Of a stretch of 64,000 nucleotides of DNA, positions 1 through 11,302 are shown one piece after another. The notes beneath the pieces were generated by a model. It made no database searches, had not been told where the DNA came from, and worked only from the letters and a program-made list of their open reading frames with translations. The position numbers and the translations under genes are program-made. Origin of the DNA: Sycon ciliatum (taxonomy: Eukaryota; Porifera; Calcarea; Leucosolenida; Sycettidae); assembly GCF_964019385.1 (NCBI RefSeq), contig NC_088654.1, forward strand, positions 19,962,498 through 20,026,497, given 5' to 3'. Every line of letters starts with the position of its first letter. The stretch's first letter is position 1.

Positions 1-984
1 AGTAGTGGCTGTTTCTGAGTCGTTTCATTATGTACGTGCGTGCTGCATTACATACGCTCAAGCCAGCTCTTATTAATTATGTTGAGCTATTTCATTTGAC
101 TCTTATTATGCCGCCGTATGCATGTATTTGATTTGCCTGGACACTCTCCTTTTTCAAAGAAAGGGAGATGCCACGTGTACTGCGTTCACATACACGTGTG
201 TTCAATGTGTGCCCCACGCATGCGCATGTGATGTCATGTGTGGTTTGGGTTTTGGCTCCTTCTGGCGTTTCAATCTTTCGCTACTCAGTCTGTTCTTTAC
301 GCTTCTGGCAACTGGTGTCTTTTGCCATTGCTCTGCTCTGTTCTTACTACTCCTGCTATTACTCTAAGTGCCATTCACAAGGCTGTAGCACTATTGGTTA
401 TAGCTAAGACAGGTCACGTAACACTAGGCACCCTGTTATTCTACCTCCCCCAAACGTGCTCTCCGGCCGACCTCACACACCAGCAACATGACTTCAAGTT
501 GTAGATACGGACAAATAATTTCCTCCATACAACACAGTTTGCTGCGGCCGCAATACCCAGCAGCAGTCAAAGGGTTAAATTATCCCTATCGTCTTTGTAG
601 TAGACGGACTTTCCCCTACACAAATCATTATGTATTACTATGTATTGCACTATGCATTGCTGACAACATCAGATCCCTTGCTTTCATTCACTAGCTAGCG
701 CTCGGAGCTGTAACTGGCAATCTTGTACCGTATATAGATCCGTGTGTCAGTTGCCCAGTTCAGTTGTTGCAGAGTCTTTGCTTCCGTTGTTTCTGTCGTC
801 TTACCTTCGCTTATTGAGTCTTTCAGTATAAGTTAGTTCTGTGCTACCTACGTTTGTCCTTTCGTGCAATATTGTTCCCTGAGAATACTACCTGTGTTTT
901 GAGTCGGAGAGACTGAGCCAGTTTTGCCTTGTCACTCGGTCGCGTACTGCAGCCTTGATTTTTCTGGACAAATCAGTTTGCTTA
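1..984. other. Intergenic or intronic DNA, no gene recognised
   Basis: Only short frames without recognisable domains are present. A TATA-like stretch at about 730 (gtatatag) and a pyrimidine-rich run at 740-960 could be the remains of a promoter or LTR, but I see no matching repeat elsewhere in the window. If the FN3 gene continues leftward, this is part of its intron 4. Confidence 0.4.
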
Positions 985-1064
985 TTATTTCGAAATGTGC
1001 AGTAGACAATGTGCACGAGTCAGTACAGTGTACTTTTTGCTGGTGCAAGATTCAATGTACATAC

Positions 1065-1385
1065 CGTCAGCGGTGGTAGTAACTCGAGATGCTGTGCTGA
1101 GGCCATCTACATCGTTTCCATTTGTAAAATAGGCAACAACTTCGAAGTTTGAATCTTCTTCTAACATATTCATATCATACATCTGTGCGTCAAATTTGCC
1201 AGGCATGGTAACAGCAGTGCAACCTGATATTCTCTTCACTGATTCACTGGTTATGCCAGAAATAGACTTCCTTTCCACTCCGTAACAACATTTCTTGGGG
1301 TTATAGTTACCCACAGTGGGAGTAATAGACACAGTGAACTGTTTTGATTGAAAACTAGGAAACAAAATTACTGGCATTGGTGGAC
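1065..1385 (-). CDS. FN3-like domain exon (fourth exon seen)
   Basis: This 321-nt exon is flanked by a pyrimidine-rich acceptor ending in AG (1387-1386) and a strong donor GTATGT just below 1065. It starts with two bases of a split codon and ends with one base, so both introns are phase 1. It encodes about 106 residues beginning PPMPVILFPSF and ending ASRVTTTAD. The end FEVVAYFTNG...LSTASRVTTTA looks like the last two strands of a fibronectin-III fold. The middle (CCYGVERKSISGI...SGC) resembles the middle of the exon at 34566-34880 (YCWELERTTISGV...TSC), so these two domains are probably homologous, with a conserved cysteine pair. The fold call rests on pattern only. Confidence 0.65.
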
Positions 1386-1459
1386 CTGTACAAGGATTGA
1401 CAGTAAAGAATTAAAAAATTAACAAAACAGTCGTTTTGATGAAGGAAAGGAGGAAAACG

Positions 1460-3160
1460 AGAGAGCTTGGAAGCTCAGGGCCCTACGCTATGCTATTTTG
1501 CCTTGATGACCTAGACAAAAAAAGCATAGGGATATTATAAATTCTTATAAGTTTCTACTTTTTGTTTGAGACATAACCTGGGATTCGAAACCCGCACTAT
1601 CGCCCTGCATGCATCCCCCGATACACTTCGTATACATACCAATTCTTCCAAGTTGCTTCACATTATGATCGTGTATTTGAAAGCCCTATTTGAATACCGT
1701 ATATTCTCTATTATAAGCACAGGTCTCCATTACTAGCACAGTCTCTAATATAAGCACACTGTGAGCACCTTTCCAAACATTATAAGCACAGTCTCTATTA
1801 TTAGCACGGTCTTGGTGGAAATCAATGCTGCATGCATAATATCTAGCATGTATTTCTTCTTGATCTGTACGGATGCATTGGTTGAAAAAATATAAGCACA
1901 GTCTCCAATATAAGCGCGGTCTCCAATATAAGCACGGGGTAGAGGGGTGTTGAAAAAATATAAGCACAGCGCTTATAATAGTATGCATTGTGGCCAGGCG
2001 TCTTTGAATGTACGGAACGGTACGGGACAGGTACGGGACAGGTACGGGACAGGTGCGGGATAGGTACGGTCGAGGGTAATACGACACCGTCTACCGCCTT
2101 GATGACGGCAAAAAAAAGAAAAGGGATTATATAAATTTTTCAATTCTCCTATTTTTTAGGCATTTCCTGGGATTAGAACCCGCACTATCGCCCCACATGC
2201 ATTCCCCCATACACTTCGCATTCATACTCATTCTTCCAAGTTGCTTCACGTTATGATCTTGCGTTTGAAAGCCCTATTTGAATATTGCGGCCAGCTGTAT
2301 GTGGCCAACTGTGTTTGATGGTACAGTACGGTACGGGACAGATACGGGATAGCGCCAGGCGTGACACAAACACACAAACAAACAAACACCAAATTAAAGC
2401 TGTGTGGACCCTGGCTAGCGCCAGACGTCACTGAAGTAACGTCTTCTGCATAGCTACGGGAATAAAAGCAAACGAGAGAGCTTGGAAGCTCAGGGCCCTA
2501 CTCTATGCTTTTTTGCCTTGATGACCTAGACAATAAAAAAGCATAGGGATGTTATAAATTCTTTAAAAAATTCCTTTTTTTAAGACATAACCTGGGATTC
2601 GAACCCGCACTATCGCGCGCCCTGCATGCATCCCCCGATACACTTCGCATACATACTAATTCTTCCAAGTTGTTTCACATTGTGATCTTGCATTTGAAAG
2701 CCCTATTTGAATATGCATTGTGGCCAGCCGTCTTTGATGGCACGGTACGGTAGGGGATAGGTACGGGACAGGTACGATCGAGGGTAATACGACACCGTCT
2801 CCCGTACCGTACCGTACCATCAAACACAGCTGGCCACATACAGCTGCCCACAATATTCAAATAGGACTTTCAAACGCAAGATAATAACGTAAAGCAACTT
2901 GGAAGAATGGGTATGAATGCGAAGTGTATGGGGGAATGCATGTAGGGCGATAGTGCGGGTTCGAATCCCAGGATATGCCTGAAAAAAAGGAGAATTGAAA
3001 AATTTATAACATCCTATGCTTTTTTGCCTTCAGATACGGATAGCGCCAGGCGTGACAAAAACAAACACACAAACAAACACCAAATTAAAGCTGTGTGGAC
3101 CCTGGCTAGCACCAGACGTTACTCAAGTAACGTCTTCTGCATAGCTACGAGAATAAAAGC
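1460..3160. repeat. Cluster of tRNA-like (SINE-like) dispersed repeats
   Basis: At least four related copies lie here in both orientations. Each holds a B-box-like GGTTCGAATCCC or its complement (about 1570, 2165, 2590 on minus; 2955 on plus). Next to it is the line tatgggggaatgcatg, and further copies of ttgaaagccctatttgaata and a short tandem run of ggtacgggaca (2010-2065, 2320-2345, 2740-2780). The preceding motif gagagcttggaagctcaggg occurs at 1461, 2471 and again at 38855. A further fragment lies at 39360-39660. This looks like a tRNA-derived SINE family with a composite body. I cannot define unit ends exactly. Confidence 0.55.
1697..1985. mobile_element. MITE of the CCGTATTTTC family, diverged copy
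   Basis: It starts after TA with CCGTATATTCTCTATTATAAGC and holds repeated phrases of the type 'aagcacagtctcc'. The fuller copy is at 49629-50791. The right end reads gcttataatag, a partial inverted match to the left end. Confidence 0.5.
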
Positions 3161-3239
3161 CCGCTCTACCAGATCACAGAAGGTATGGCAAACCGATACA
3201 AAATGTCCCTTTCGTCAACACTTGGAACAGAACATTTGA

Positions 3240-4044
3240 GCAGCTTGGTAGTTCAGCTCGCCTAGAGGATGCTCTACTCACAATATCCACAGCCTGATGC
3301 TGGCAACGATACAGGTCCGGGTTGACGTGTAGCGGAATATCTCACTTCTGGCACATGTACTTCTTTGGTGCCCTCTTCAGCTAGTACCACTGCCCGTGGT
3401 TGAGCTCAAATCTTGTGCATCATGTTCCAGGACAATATTTCTAGCATTGGTAGAGATAAGTCCCCATTCAAACAGGTAGACTCCAACAACTCCCAGTAGC
3501 TCATCCGCACTGCGGAAACTGGTAAGTTTACACACTCTTATGTCCTTTTAGACACAGTCAAAAGGCCAGCACTGATTCACCCTGAGTTTGCTCAGTCGAA
3601 AACAATTACGCCGAATGGGATGCTGCTTTCTGCTTCAGGCCGAAATACTCTTCAAAGAAGTTCACCAGATCGTCATAAGGATCGGGTGAAGTCGGCACCA
3701 TAGGGCAACTATGCCAATAAATAGCGGCTCACCTAAATCGGCAGCTGCTGCCAAGTACTTCTTCGGCTGCACAGTAACATTGTGTTCCGAATCAAATTTC
3801 TAGTTGGCTTTTCCATGTCTGTTAGGTATTGCATGCGTCTTCACTCTGTACCTATTAGTTCTGAGCCTATCATTGTACATTGACATCTTCATGGAATTGA
3901 AAATGTATTTCTCCAGTCTCATCTCGTTCCTTTCCCTGTTCTATATGGACTGACTCTGTCCGACTGTGGATCTCACTGATGTCACTGGCAAACCATAACT
4001 TAGTGAAACAAGAATCTCCTTCCAAACAACAACGACAACAACAA
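3240..4044. other. Non-coding DNA upstream of the LINE
   Basis: There is no frame of note. The run aacaacaacgacaacaacaa at about 4025-4045 resembles the CAA-rich tail of the LINE at 10510-10535, so an older LINE may end here, directly in front of the next one. Confidence 0.35.
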
Positions 4045-4188
4045 TCAACTAGCTGGAGAGCGGAAGCAGTTTTTGGAGCTCCGTAGTTTTTTTAGCATAA
4101 TAGTCCGCTCCCAGCCCGTATGGCTGTGGATGCACAGGTAGCAAACTAGATCACCTAGAGTGCTGATTCACTACAACCGCCAGGCGTC

Positions 4189-5418
4189 ATGGCCGGAAAC
4201 GGAGCAGATACGGAGCCCTGGCGACAGCTCTCGTCTTCGACACTGAAGAAGAACACTGTTGTATTCCCCTCGCAAGCCCAGGTAAGCGTGGGGGCCTACA
4301 TAAAGCTCCTAGAAGAGCAAGGTATCACCGGCATCATTTCGATGCAGACAACAAGCAGGGGTCAATGTAGACTTACCGTTGAGTCATATGAAAAAGCCAA
4401 ATTGTTGGTGCTCAATGGCTTCGATTGCAAGGGCGAACGAGTTTCACCACGCTTCGTTTCCGCACCAACAACACAGCTACACATCCATGATGCTCCGAAC
4501 TGGATCTCAGACGGTGTCCTAAAAGCTGCGCTCTCACCGTACGGAAAGCTTATCGGTGAGATACGACACGGCAAAATCAAACTTTCAAACGGCACCCAAA
4601 CAGCAACTGGTGTGCGATTCGCCACGTTTGAACTCAAACCAGGCAGTTTGATCCCGTCGTACCTGCGTACGACAGAAGGTTCTCACGAGCTCCGCATCAT
4701 CTACGACAGCCAGGTAGGCACGTGCAGGCTATGTGGCCAGCTAGGTCACATCGCGCGTACCTGCCAAAACCGTCGCAGTGCACACACCTCCACGCATGCC
4801 GGCAGAGAAGGCAGCAGCACTGGCAGCACAGAGCGGAACATGAACAGCGGAGCTGAAGCGGAGTCTCACCGTACCGATTCGGCACCAAAAGCGTCCCCGA
4901 GTTTGACCCACGCCAGCGGCGTATCCCAAACGGCCTCCGATGGTGCCAATACCACGCCGAAAGCAGACGTGCTCTCGAGCTCGCACCCAAACGACCCAGT
5001 CAACAACCAGTACGAGTCGTACGAACACGACATCGCATCGCCCATGTCGGCAACCAGCACGACCGTGCACCCCGGAACGCGGCCAGGCAGCACAAATACA
5101 AGTACGACAACATCCAACTCACCGCACACCGACACAACTACTCCGACAACAAAGTGTAGTCACCCAGATTCGGCGCGTGCTGAAGACCTCGTCTCCTCAC
5201 TGGTGACTAACACAGACATGTCTAACCAGCCAGCAAACCCCTGGATTACCTCCGAACGACGCAGGAGACCCAGTCCCAATGCGGTATCCTCACCTGATTT
5301 CAAAAATTCCAAAAAACAAAAAGAGAGCAACAACATCGACCCTGGCCAAAGCCAACCCCTTGCCCCGGCACAGGGCTCACGCTTCAGCCCACTGGTGTCA
5401 CACGATACTCAATCCTAG
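4189..5418 (+). CDS. LINE ORF1, gag-like RNA-binding protein with CCHC zinc knuckle
   Basis: 409 codons, uninterrupted. Residues about 20-160 look like an alpha-beta RNA-binding region of the kind seen in Jockey-group ORF1 proteins. At C179, C182, H187 and C192 there is a CCHC zinc knuckle (CRLCGQLGHIARTC). The remainder (200-409) is low-complexity Ser/Thr/Pro-rich sequence ending in a basic patch. ORF1 proteins of this class coat the element RNA in the cytoplasm. It sits about 95 bp upstream of ORF2. The ATG chosen is the first in frame after a stop and begins the conserved part. The reading frame is intact although the ORF2 partner is not. Confidence 0.8.
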   Translation: MAGNGADTEPWRQLSSSTLKKNTVVFPSQAQVSVGAYIKLLEEQGITGIISMQTTSRGQCRLTVESYEKAKLLVLNGFDCKGERVSPRFVSAPTTQLHIHDAPNWISDGVLKAALSPYGKLIGEIRHGKIKLSNGTQTATGVRFATFELKPGSLIPSYLRTTEGSHELRIIYDSQVGTCRLCGQLGHIARTCQNRRSAHTSTHAGREGSSTGSTERNMNSGAEAESHRTDSAPKASPSLTHASGVSQTASDGANTTPKADVLSSSHPNDPVNNQYESYEHDIASPMSATSTTVHPGTRPGSTNTSTTTSNSPHTDTTTPTTKCSHPDSARAEDLVSSLVTNTDMSNQPANPWITSERRRRPSPNAVSSPDFKNSKKQKESNNIDPGQSQPLAPAQGSRFSPLVSHDTQS

Positions 5419-5512
5419 CGCTGTCCTCCACACAATATCAGTGAGAACAATACTTTCAATTGCGGAAATACCAAAAAAAAACGAAACAAATTACAAAAAT
5501 AAATAAAAAATA

Positions 5513-7829
5513 ATGGAAGTCGCGAATTTCATCAGCTCGAACGTAGGTGTCTGTTCAACAAGATGGACGAGCTTAGCCACGTGGCAAAGTTGCAACAACC
5601 GTCAATAATCGCCATCCAGGAAACCTGGGCGGATCCATCGGACAGCGACGGGATGTACGCCATCAACGGCTACAAACTCATAAGAGCGGACCGAGACACC
5701 TTTGGTGGAGGAGTCGCCACATACATACCACACAGCTGCCAACACGAGACAATTACCATTCCCATGACTCAAGCGGAATGTATTTGGATTAGAATATCAA
5801 TCGGCCAAGCCTCCCTTGTGGTAGGAAACATCAACCGTCCCCCGCGGTCCGACCCCGCAGAGTTCGTGATGGAACTGGAGAGAGCCATAAAGCTAGTTGA
5901 AAGACCCCAGGATGAGATACTTCTCCTTGGCGACTTCAACGCCAAGAACTGCTTGTGGCACCCCAGCGACACCACCGATGCCTTAGGTGAGGACCTGCAT
6001 TGGCTGTGCGAGACTCGTGGCCTCACACAACACGTCTCCTTTGCCACCCACCTACGCCAACACACACCTACATCGTGCCTGGACCTGGCCATCTCTAGCC
6101 TCAGCCGCCATAACATCACCATCACAAGCCTGCCCCCTATGGGTGCCTCTGATCATGTTGTCATACAAGGCAACATACGACCCCAGCAGCACACCACCCA
6201 CAGAAACAATAATACAAAATATATTAATAATAATAAAAATGAGAGCAGTACTACACAGCAAAGCACCTCCAGCACATACTGGTTGTGGAGCGAGGAACGC
6301 ATTGCGTCCCTGCGTGAAGCTCTTGCTACCTGCAATCTGCAGTACGATCCACATCCCACTGACCCTCAGCCAGTAACCTCATTCTGGAACTTCTGGAGAG
6401 ACCAGATACTGAAACTAGCCATGCACCACTGCCAAGTGACCAGAAGCAAGTCCCGCAAAAATTCTACGCCCACTCGTCCCTGGATGACGAAGGATCTCCT
6501 CAGCCAGATCAAAACAAAGCACAAACAGTTCCGCACCTACAAGGCGACCCAACTAGACTCAGATTGGAAACTGTACACAGCCCAGCGTAACCGAGTAACC
6601 GCTCTTTTGCGACAGGCTAAGTCCGACTTTGTCCAGCAAACAACGTCAACGGGTACAAACCTCCACCGTCTACTGAAGCACCTGAAAAAACCGCCTAAGC
6701 AAACAATTCCCACACTATCGACAGCCAACTCCACTGCAGCCACGGCTATGGAGAAAGCAACAGCTCTCAACAAGTTCTTTATCTCCCAAAGCCAACAGTC
6801 CATCGACAAGACCACCTGTACTACACCAGAGATCAACACTACCCCTGACATCAGTCTTACTCTAAATACAATCGCAGCAACAGTGGAAGAGGTCGAGAAG
6901 CTTCTATGCAGTCTAGACACTGGCAAGAGCCCAGGCTTTGACAACATCCCAACTCGCCTCCTGAAAGAAACTGCAAAGGAAATCTCCCCATCTCTCACTA
7001 GTCTCTACAATCTGTCCTTCAGAACCGGAGAAATATCACAGGATTGGAAAGACGCAACTATTACACCCATCCCCAAGTCGGGCAACCCCTCCCATCCTAC
7101 CAACTACCGACCCATCTCCCTGCTCAGTATAATATCAAAAACACAAGAAAAAATAGTCCACTCTCGTCTGTACAATCACATAGCACCGCACTTACCCTCC
7201 AACCAATCCAGCTTCAGGAAACAAGACGGGACCGAACTGCTGAGTCACTATGGTGTCGACGGCAAGGCTCACAATTGGCTCGAAGCCTACTTGACAGGAC
7301 GCAGACAGCGGGTGCAGGTTGAAGGCACAACATCCGCCTTCATACCAATACCAGCAGGAGTGCCCCAGGGCTCAGTCCTGGGACCACTTCTGTTCCTGGC
7401 GTACACCATTGACCTGCCCACTGCCTGTGAAAATGCTACAACCTCGTGTAGCCAGTTCGCGGACGACACCGCACTAATTGCCATTGCAGGCAGCTACATT
7501 GAGTGTGAGGCTGTGCTACAAAGAAGCGTCGATGCCGCAGCAGAATGGCTAGAGCGCTGGCACCTGCTAGTCAATAAAACGAAAACCGTCATCCTCCCGT
7601 TCTACCATGCTAACCGACCCCCACCACGACTACCCGAAATAAAACTTGGCCAAACCCTATTAGAAACAGTAACACAACATCGTCACCTCGGCATCATCTT
7701 TCAGCACGACCTAAGATGGTCAGCCCACCTTGACTTTGTGCTGAAGAAAGCCGTAAAATCTTTTAATATTCTCTTTAGGCTCAAATCAACTCTACACACT
7801 AAATCACTCTCTCTCATTTACAAAACGTA
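5513..7829 (+). pseudogene. LINE ORF2, apurinic endonuclease plus reverse transcriptase, defective
   Basis: The likely start is ATG 5513 (MEVANFISSNVG). A one-base frameshift near 5546 separates it from the long frame that begins at 5563. In the long frame an exonuclease/endonuclease domain shows AIQETW (near residue 20), GDFNA (near 123) and ASDH (near 195). Reverse transcriptase follows with NYRPISLLS, VPQGSVLGP (near 599) and FADDTALI (near 632). Between SNQSSFRKQDG (near residue 553) and YGVDGKAHNWL about 60 residues normally present are absent. That gap removes the motif A aspartate, so the enzyme should be inactive. The frame is then cut by an LTR at 7830; the last 15 residues of the open frame (to 7878) come from the LTR. 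The C-terminal codons reappear at 10108. Confidence 0.85.
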
Positions 7830-8365
7830 TGTCATGGCTGCGCTTGGCGGGTTTGTGACTTGGCTTAGATCAGTCTAGTGGATACCCAGGTAGACGACCA
7901 ATATAGTCGCCGCCCAAGTTGCTAGCTCACACCTGTTTTCCGGCTCACACAAGGTAGTCGAAGGTTGAAAGGGAGCGATCAAAGATACTTTTATTTGTTG
8001 GAAGAAGGCGGCTTTTATGTGATTTTGGTTATAGTATAATTGTGATATAATAATTAGTAGGAAATATTAGTATAGCTTCAGGGAGCTCGCTCACCCACAT
8101 TACATGATAGAGTTACAAATATGAGTGATCTTCCGAGGTTATTCGTACGTCGATCATGCGACGGAGCCTGGAGTACGCTGTCGGATGTTGCTGCAGCTAG
8201 AGCGCGCCGCCTTCGTACGGTGTCTTGACTGGGTCACCCTTCATCTTCTGCCCCGTAGGCTCTTCCCTCTCATTACCCCGTAGGGCGCTCACGGTCAAGC
8301 CGCGACCTCTCCCAAAAAAGGGATAACGGAGTCCGCAGTGCGCGAAGCACTTGCAGGACCCTTTA

Positions 8366-9189
8366 TAGGCCTTTCACACGACGGGACAAAGTCACGTCTG
8401 TTCGGGCTCGCGGGCGGATCACCAAGGCGATCATCAAATGGCGGGAAATCTGAATCCGTAGACCCGACGGTCTGCCCGCGACATCCTGACCCCCTGGCTG
8501 TGCGTTTTCGTTTTCGATTTCGTGTTTCCTGTACTGGTTTGGCTTGTGTTCGCGATCGCGTCTTCTCACTGAGCGTTTCCTGAACAGCAGCACAGGTCCG
8601 ACTTTCTGAACAATGGCCACCCGGACATTCAGCCCAGAATCCGAAAGGATGCTTATCGAAATCTACTGCTCCCTACTTGAATCGACTGATAATGGTGATG
8701 ACGCGAGCAGCGAATGAAGACAAAGCAACAAAACGGCTGAACGGCCAAAAGGATTTGGGAAATCGAACGAGGCACTCCAAACCCTGTAGGTTGTGAGCCG
8801 ATTGCCCTGTCCGGACCCAGTTGCCCAACGCCACGGAAAACAAACAGCAAAAATAGAGCAAAGCTACGCGGCTTTGTCAAATCCTTGGTCCCAGAAATCC
8901 AGTCAAGAACGCCAAAGCAACAAAGTCGTCTTTTCAGTCTTCTTCTACTCCAACATCAGGCAAAGAGAGTTTGAATTTTTCCCGGGAGGCATGAAAAATA
9001 AAAAAATATTTTGATTTATTTCCATCAAAACACGTGCCTCCATTACAATTACCTAGGCAACAGTCAAATCGTGACCGACTCGCGTGCGCCGTGTCGGCAG
9101 AGCTAGTCGTCGTGTGAAGTGTCTTGCCGTGGATCGTAGAACCATGGTATCGTGAAATCGTGAGCACGAACCGTCGTGTGACAAGGCTA
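8366..9189. mobile_element. Harbinger-like DNA transposon (non-autonomous), TTA target duplication
   Basis: 824 bp bounded by TIRs TAGGCCTTTCACACGACGG and, inverted, TAGCCTTGTCACACGACGG, with TTA on both sides (8363-8365 and 9190-9192). The second LTR copy near 31560 is the empty site: cccttta runs straight into cgtcgtacg. A three-base TWA duplication is typical of the PIF/Harbinger superfamily. Confidence 0.85.
8613..8717 (+). pseudogene. Remnant of Myb/MADF-like protein of the Harbinger element
   Basis: The frame opens MATRTFSPESERMLIEIYCS and stops after 34 codons. The pattern 'F..E....LIE.Y' resembles the first helix of the Myb/SANT- or MADF-like DNA-binding protein encoded by Harbinger transposons next to their transposase. 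Further open stretches follow in other frames to about 9010. This is a tentative call from a short match. Confidence 0.35.
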
Positions 9190-9825
9190 TTACGTCGTAC
9201 GACGCGAGAAGAGGTGCCATGCTTGCTCGACTAACAAAGGTATCAGCTCCCTTGCAGGACTAAGCAGGGTCCCCTCAAGCTCAACAGTGTAGTGAGTACA
9301 ATGCTGACGACTTGTACTGAAGGTGTAGCCGCCGTACGACAACACTTGTGACTCGAGGCCACGAGTTGTAAGCCATGATTGCTCAACTAACGAAAGTGCC
9401 AAATCCTTCGCAGGACTAATCATGGTTCTTACAGAACTCTAGAATATTTCGGAGCCCAGCTTTTGGCTGCTGAATCTCATTGCGTGGTCGCTTTCACGAC
9501 GAGTCGAGTCCGGGTCATGACAGTATTGAATTATGGAAGTATTTCGACAAGAGTGTAGACAGGAAGAAGAACAGGACAACGACAACTCAAGACTAGAACA
9601 GAACAGAACAGGAGACCCACTGTAGCATGCGCTCTTCTATATGTGAGTGGCTCTCATTGCCAAGGGGAACGAGCGGGAAATACGAATAGTGAGTATGACA
9701 TTGTACAGGTCGTAGCATAAATACACCTATTACACTGTGCCCCCCCCCCCAGCTAAAATTCACGTCCACGGGAATGAACGAAATACGTAGGAAACAATCA
9801 AAAGAAAACAAACCAAATTATAAAC

Positions 9826-10107
9826 TCAGTCCAGGACATAGTCAGCTAGTCGAGCAGGTGCAGTGCGAACACGGCCAGAACGACGAGAAACAGGAGAAGA
9901 AGTACTAACTGGACCAGACGACGGTGGCTGTAGCGGCGGAATGCAGCGCGGCAAATCATCATCAGGCAGCGGCAAAGTAACAGGACCGGACACAGTTACA
10001 GCTTTCTTGAGGCGCTTGAAATGGACGGTACGCTCACACCCAGGCATGGACAAGGTATACGACGTAGGACCATTCACACGAACAACACGAAACAGACCGG
10101 ACCAATA
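9826..10107 (-). pseudogene. Ty3/gypsy pol C-terminus (integrase tail)
   Basis: The minus frame reads YWSGLFRVVRVNGPTSYTLSMPG then VHFKRLKKA and ends SRRSGRVRTAPARLADYVLD before a stop. The W.G.FRVV...G..Y.L...G......V..KRLK pattern is the C-terminal part of gypsy integrases, and the basic 'R-SGR-R--P-RL-DY' end is typical of their pol tails. Everything upstream of it in the element is missing. It joins LINE sequence directly at about 10107. Confidence 0.7.
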
Positions 10108-10178
10108 ACGTAAGATCGAAAACTGATGCCGATCAATTCAAGAGAGCCCTATCTGATATTGACGTACCTAACTTGTAA
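10108..10178 (+). pseudogene. C-terminal end of the interrupted LINE ORF2
   Basis: The frame VRSKTDADQFKRALSDIDVPNL ends at a TAA (10176-10178). The pattern matches the last residues of Jockey/CR1-type ORF2 proteins; compare TRSLTNLVHFKKSLSDLDLTSLH at 44604-44675 on the minus strand. The segment between this and residue 755 of ORF2 is lost. Confidence 0.65.
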
Positions 10179-10535
10179 ACTCTATGCCAACAGTCCAACA
10201 CCCCTCGCTGTACTTCATGTTCCCTGGACTGCTAAAAATTGTCCCCATCCAACAAAGTCTGCCAATGTTCACACCTATTTTCTCATGAAATGCTTCCACT
10301 ACATTTTATTTGTTATCACAATTTAAAAAATTCACACAAATTGAGTCTCAGCATACACACAGTGTCATAACAAACATTTCTATAATAATAATTATACCGC
10401 TTGCATGTCTTTATCTCTATACATTTCCTCATATAATTTCCTTCATCTTTCTGTGAGAACTGGACCTATGGGCCGGTAAGAAGGCAATCATGGCTGTGCA
10501 ATTGGTGAAGTAAAATAAAAGTCAACAACAACAAC

Positions 10536-11074
10536 TATAACGGTGGCAGGGATCGATATATCTGGGTTCGCATTGCAGTTTGCGAATCAAAATTGACCTG
10601 CTGCGATTCGCTTTTCGTTTTTTATCGCCCAAAACTGCGATGCACTTCGCGTCAACTAACTGTCGTAGATCTACAGACTACACCATGTACACTGCACTGA
10701 GTGGCCCGGGCCGTGCATGCAACTAGCCAGTACAGGTACACGCGCGCACTTCCAAGCAGGGAGTAGTAAAAAATGTACTAGTAGTACTGGCACGATCCGT
10801 ACTCCCTGCACCTGGCTGGGACCGTTTCAGGCGTGCGCGGCTCACGGATCGCTTGTTCGTAATTTTGAACACTGGAAAGTGACTGGGTAAGTGCGAGTGG
10901 TGTCTTTTGAAGTTCCGGTAGGGGCTCTACTCGTGATCGTAGTCGTAGTCGTAGTCGTACTGTGTGCAATGTAGCGAAAAAACCGGTGGTGTGCCACTTT
11001 CAGCGTTACTAGTATGCGCCTTGCACTGGCTGAAGGTTTTTCTTCCTTCTTTCACCATGTTCACTCTCTGTTTA
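10536..11074. other. Non-coding DNA, no feature recognised
   Basis: It contains a short gtagtc hexamer-like repeat (10936-10962) and nothing else I can support. Confidence 0.4.
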
Positions 11075-11302
11075 GGGACCGTCCGTAAATATCGAACATT
11101 TTTCACAAAACGAAATAATTTCGTTATGGGGTGGGAGGGGGTTGACCAATTTCGTTTCAGAAAACATTGATTCATGTACATGGCTGTTGTACATGCATGT
11201 ATGTCAACATTTTTTACGTTCTGAGGGGGAGGGAGGGAGGGGTTGGGTCTAAACTAAAATAATTCGTTTGGTGAAAAAAGTTCGATATTTACGGACGGCC
11301 CC
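11075..11302. mobile_element. MITE with GGGRCCGTCCGTAAATATCG termini, TTA duplication
   Basis: 228 bp with matching inverted ends (ccgtccgtaaatatcgaac and gttcgatatttacggacgg) and TTA on both sides (11072-11074 and 11303-11305). A second copy in opposite orientation is at 38956-39215. The termini and target site suggest a Harbinger-like family. Confidence 0.8.

Larger units (their letters stand above)
7830..9522. mobile_element. LTR of a Ty3/gypsy-type element, carrying a nested insertion
   Basis: It begins TGTCATGG and ends TCATGACA, an inverted terminal repeat of the TG..CA type. A second copy, lacking the insertion, is at 30883-31892; the outer parts are close to identical (for example gcgcttggcgggtttgtgac). 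It cuts LINE ORF2. The pol tail at 9826-10107 is on the minus strand, so this is probably the 3' LTR of a minus-strand element. A segment at 7920-8140 differs strongly from the second copy. Confidence 0.8.
4046..10535 (+). mobile_element. Non-LTR retrotransposon (LINE, Jockey/CR1-like), broken
   Basis: The order is 5' UTR (from about 4046), ORF1 (4189-5418), ORF2 (from about 5513), an interruption at 7830-10107 by LTR-retrotransposon DNA, the last codons of ORF2 (10108-10178), and a 3' UTR ending near 10535 with a CAA-repeat tail. Part of the 3' UTR (ggtgaagtaaaataaaagtc) matches the 3' UTR of the minus-strand LINE piece at 44345-44400, so the two belong to one group. Several lesions show it is dead: a frameshift at the start of ORF2, an internal reverse transcriptase deletion, and the insertion. 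Confidence 0.8.
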
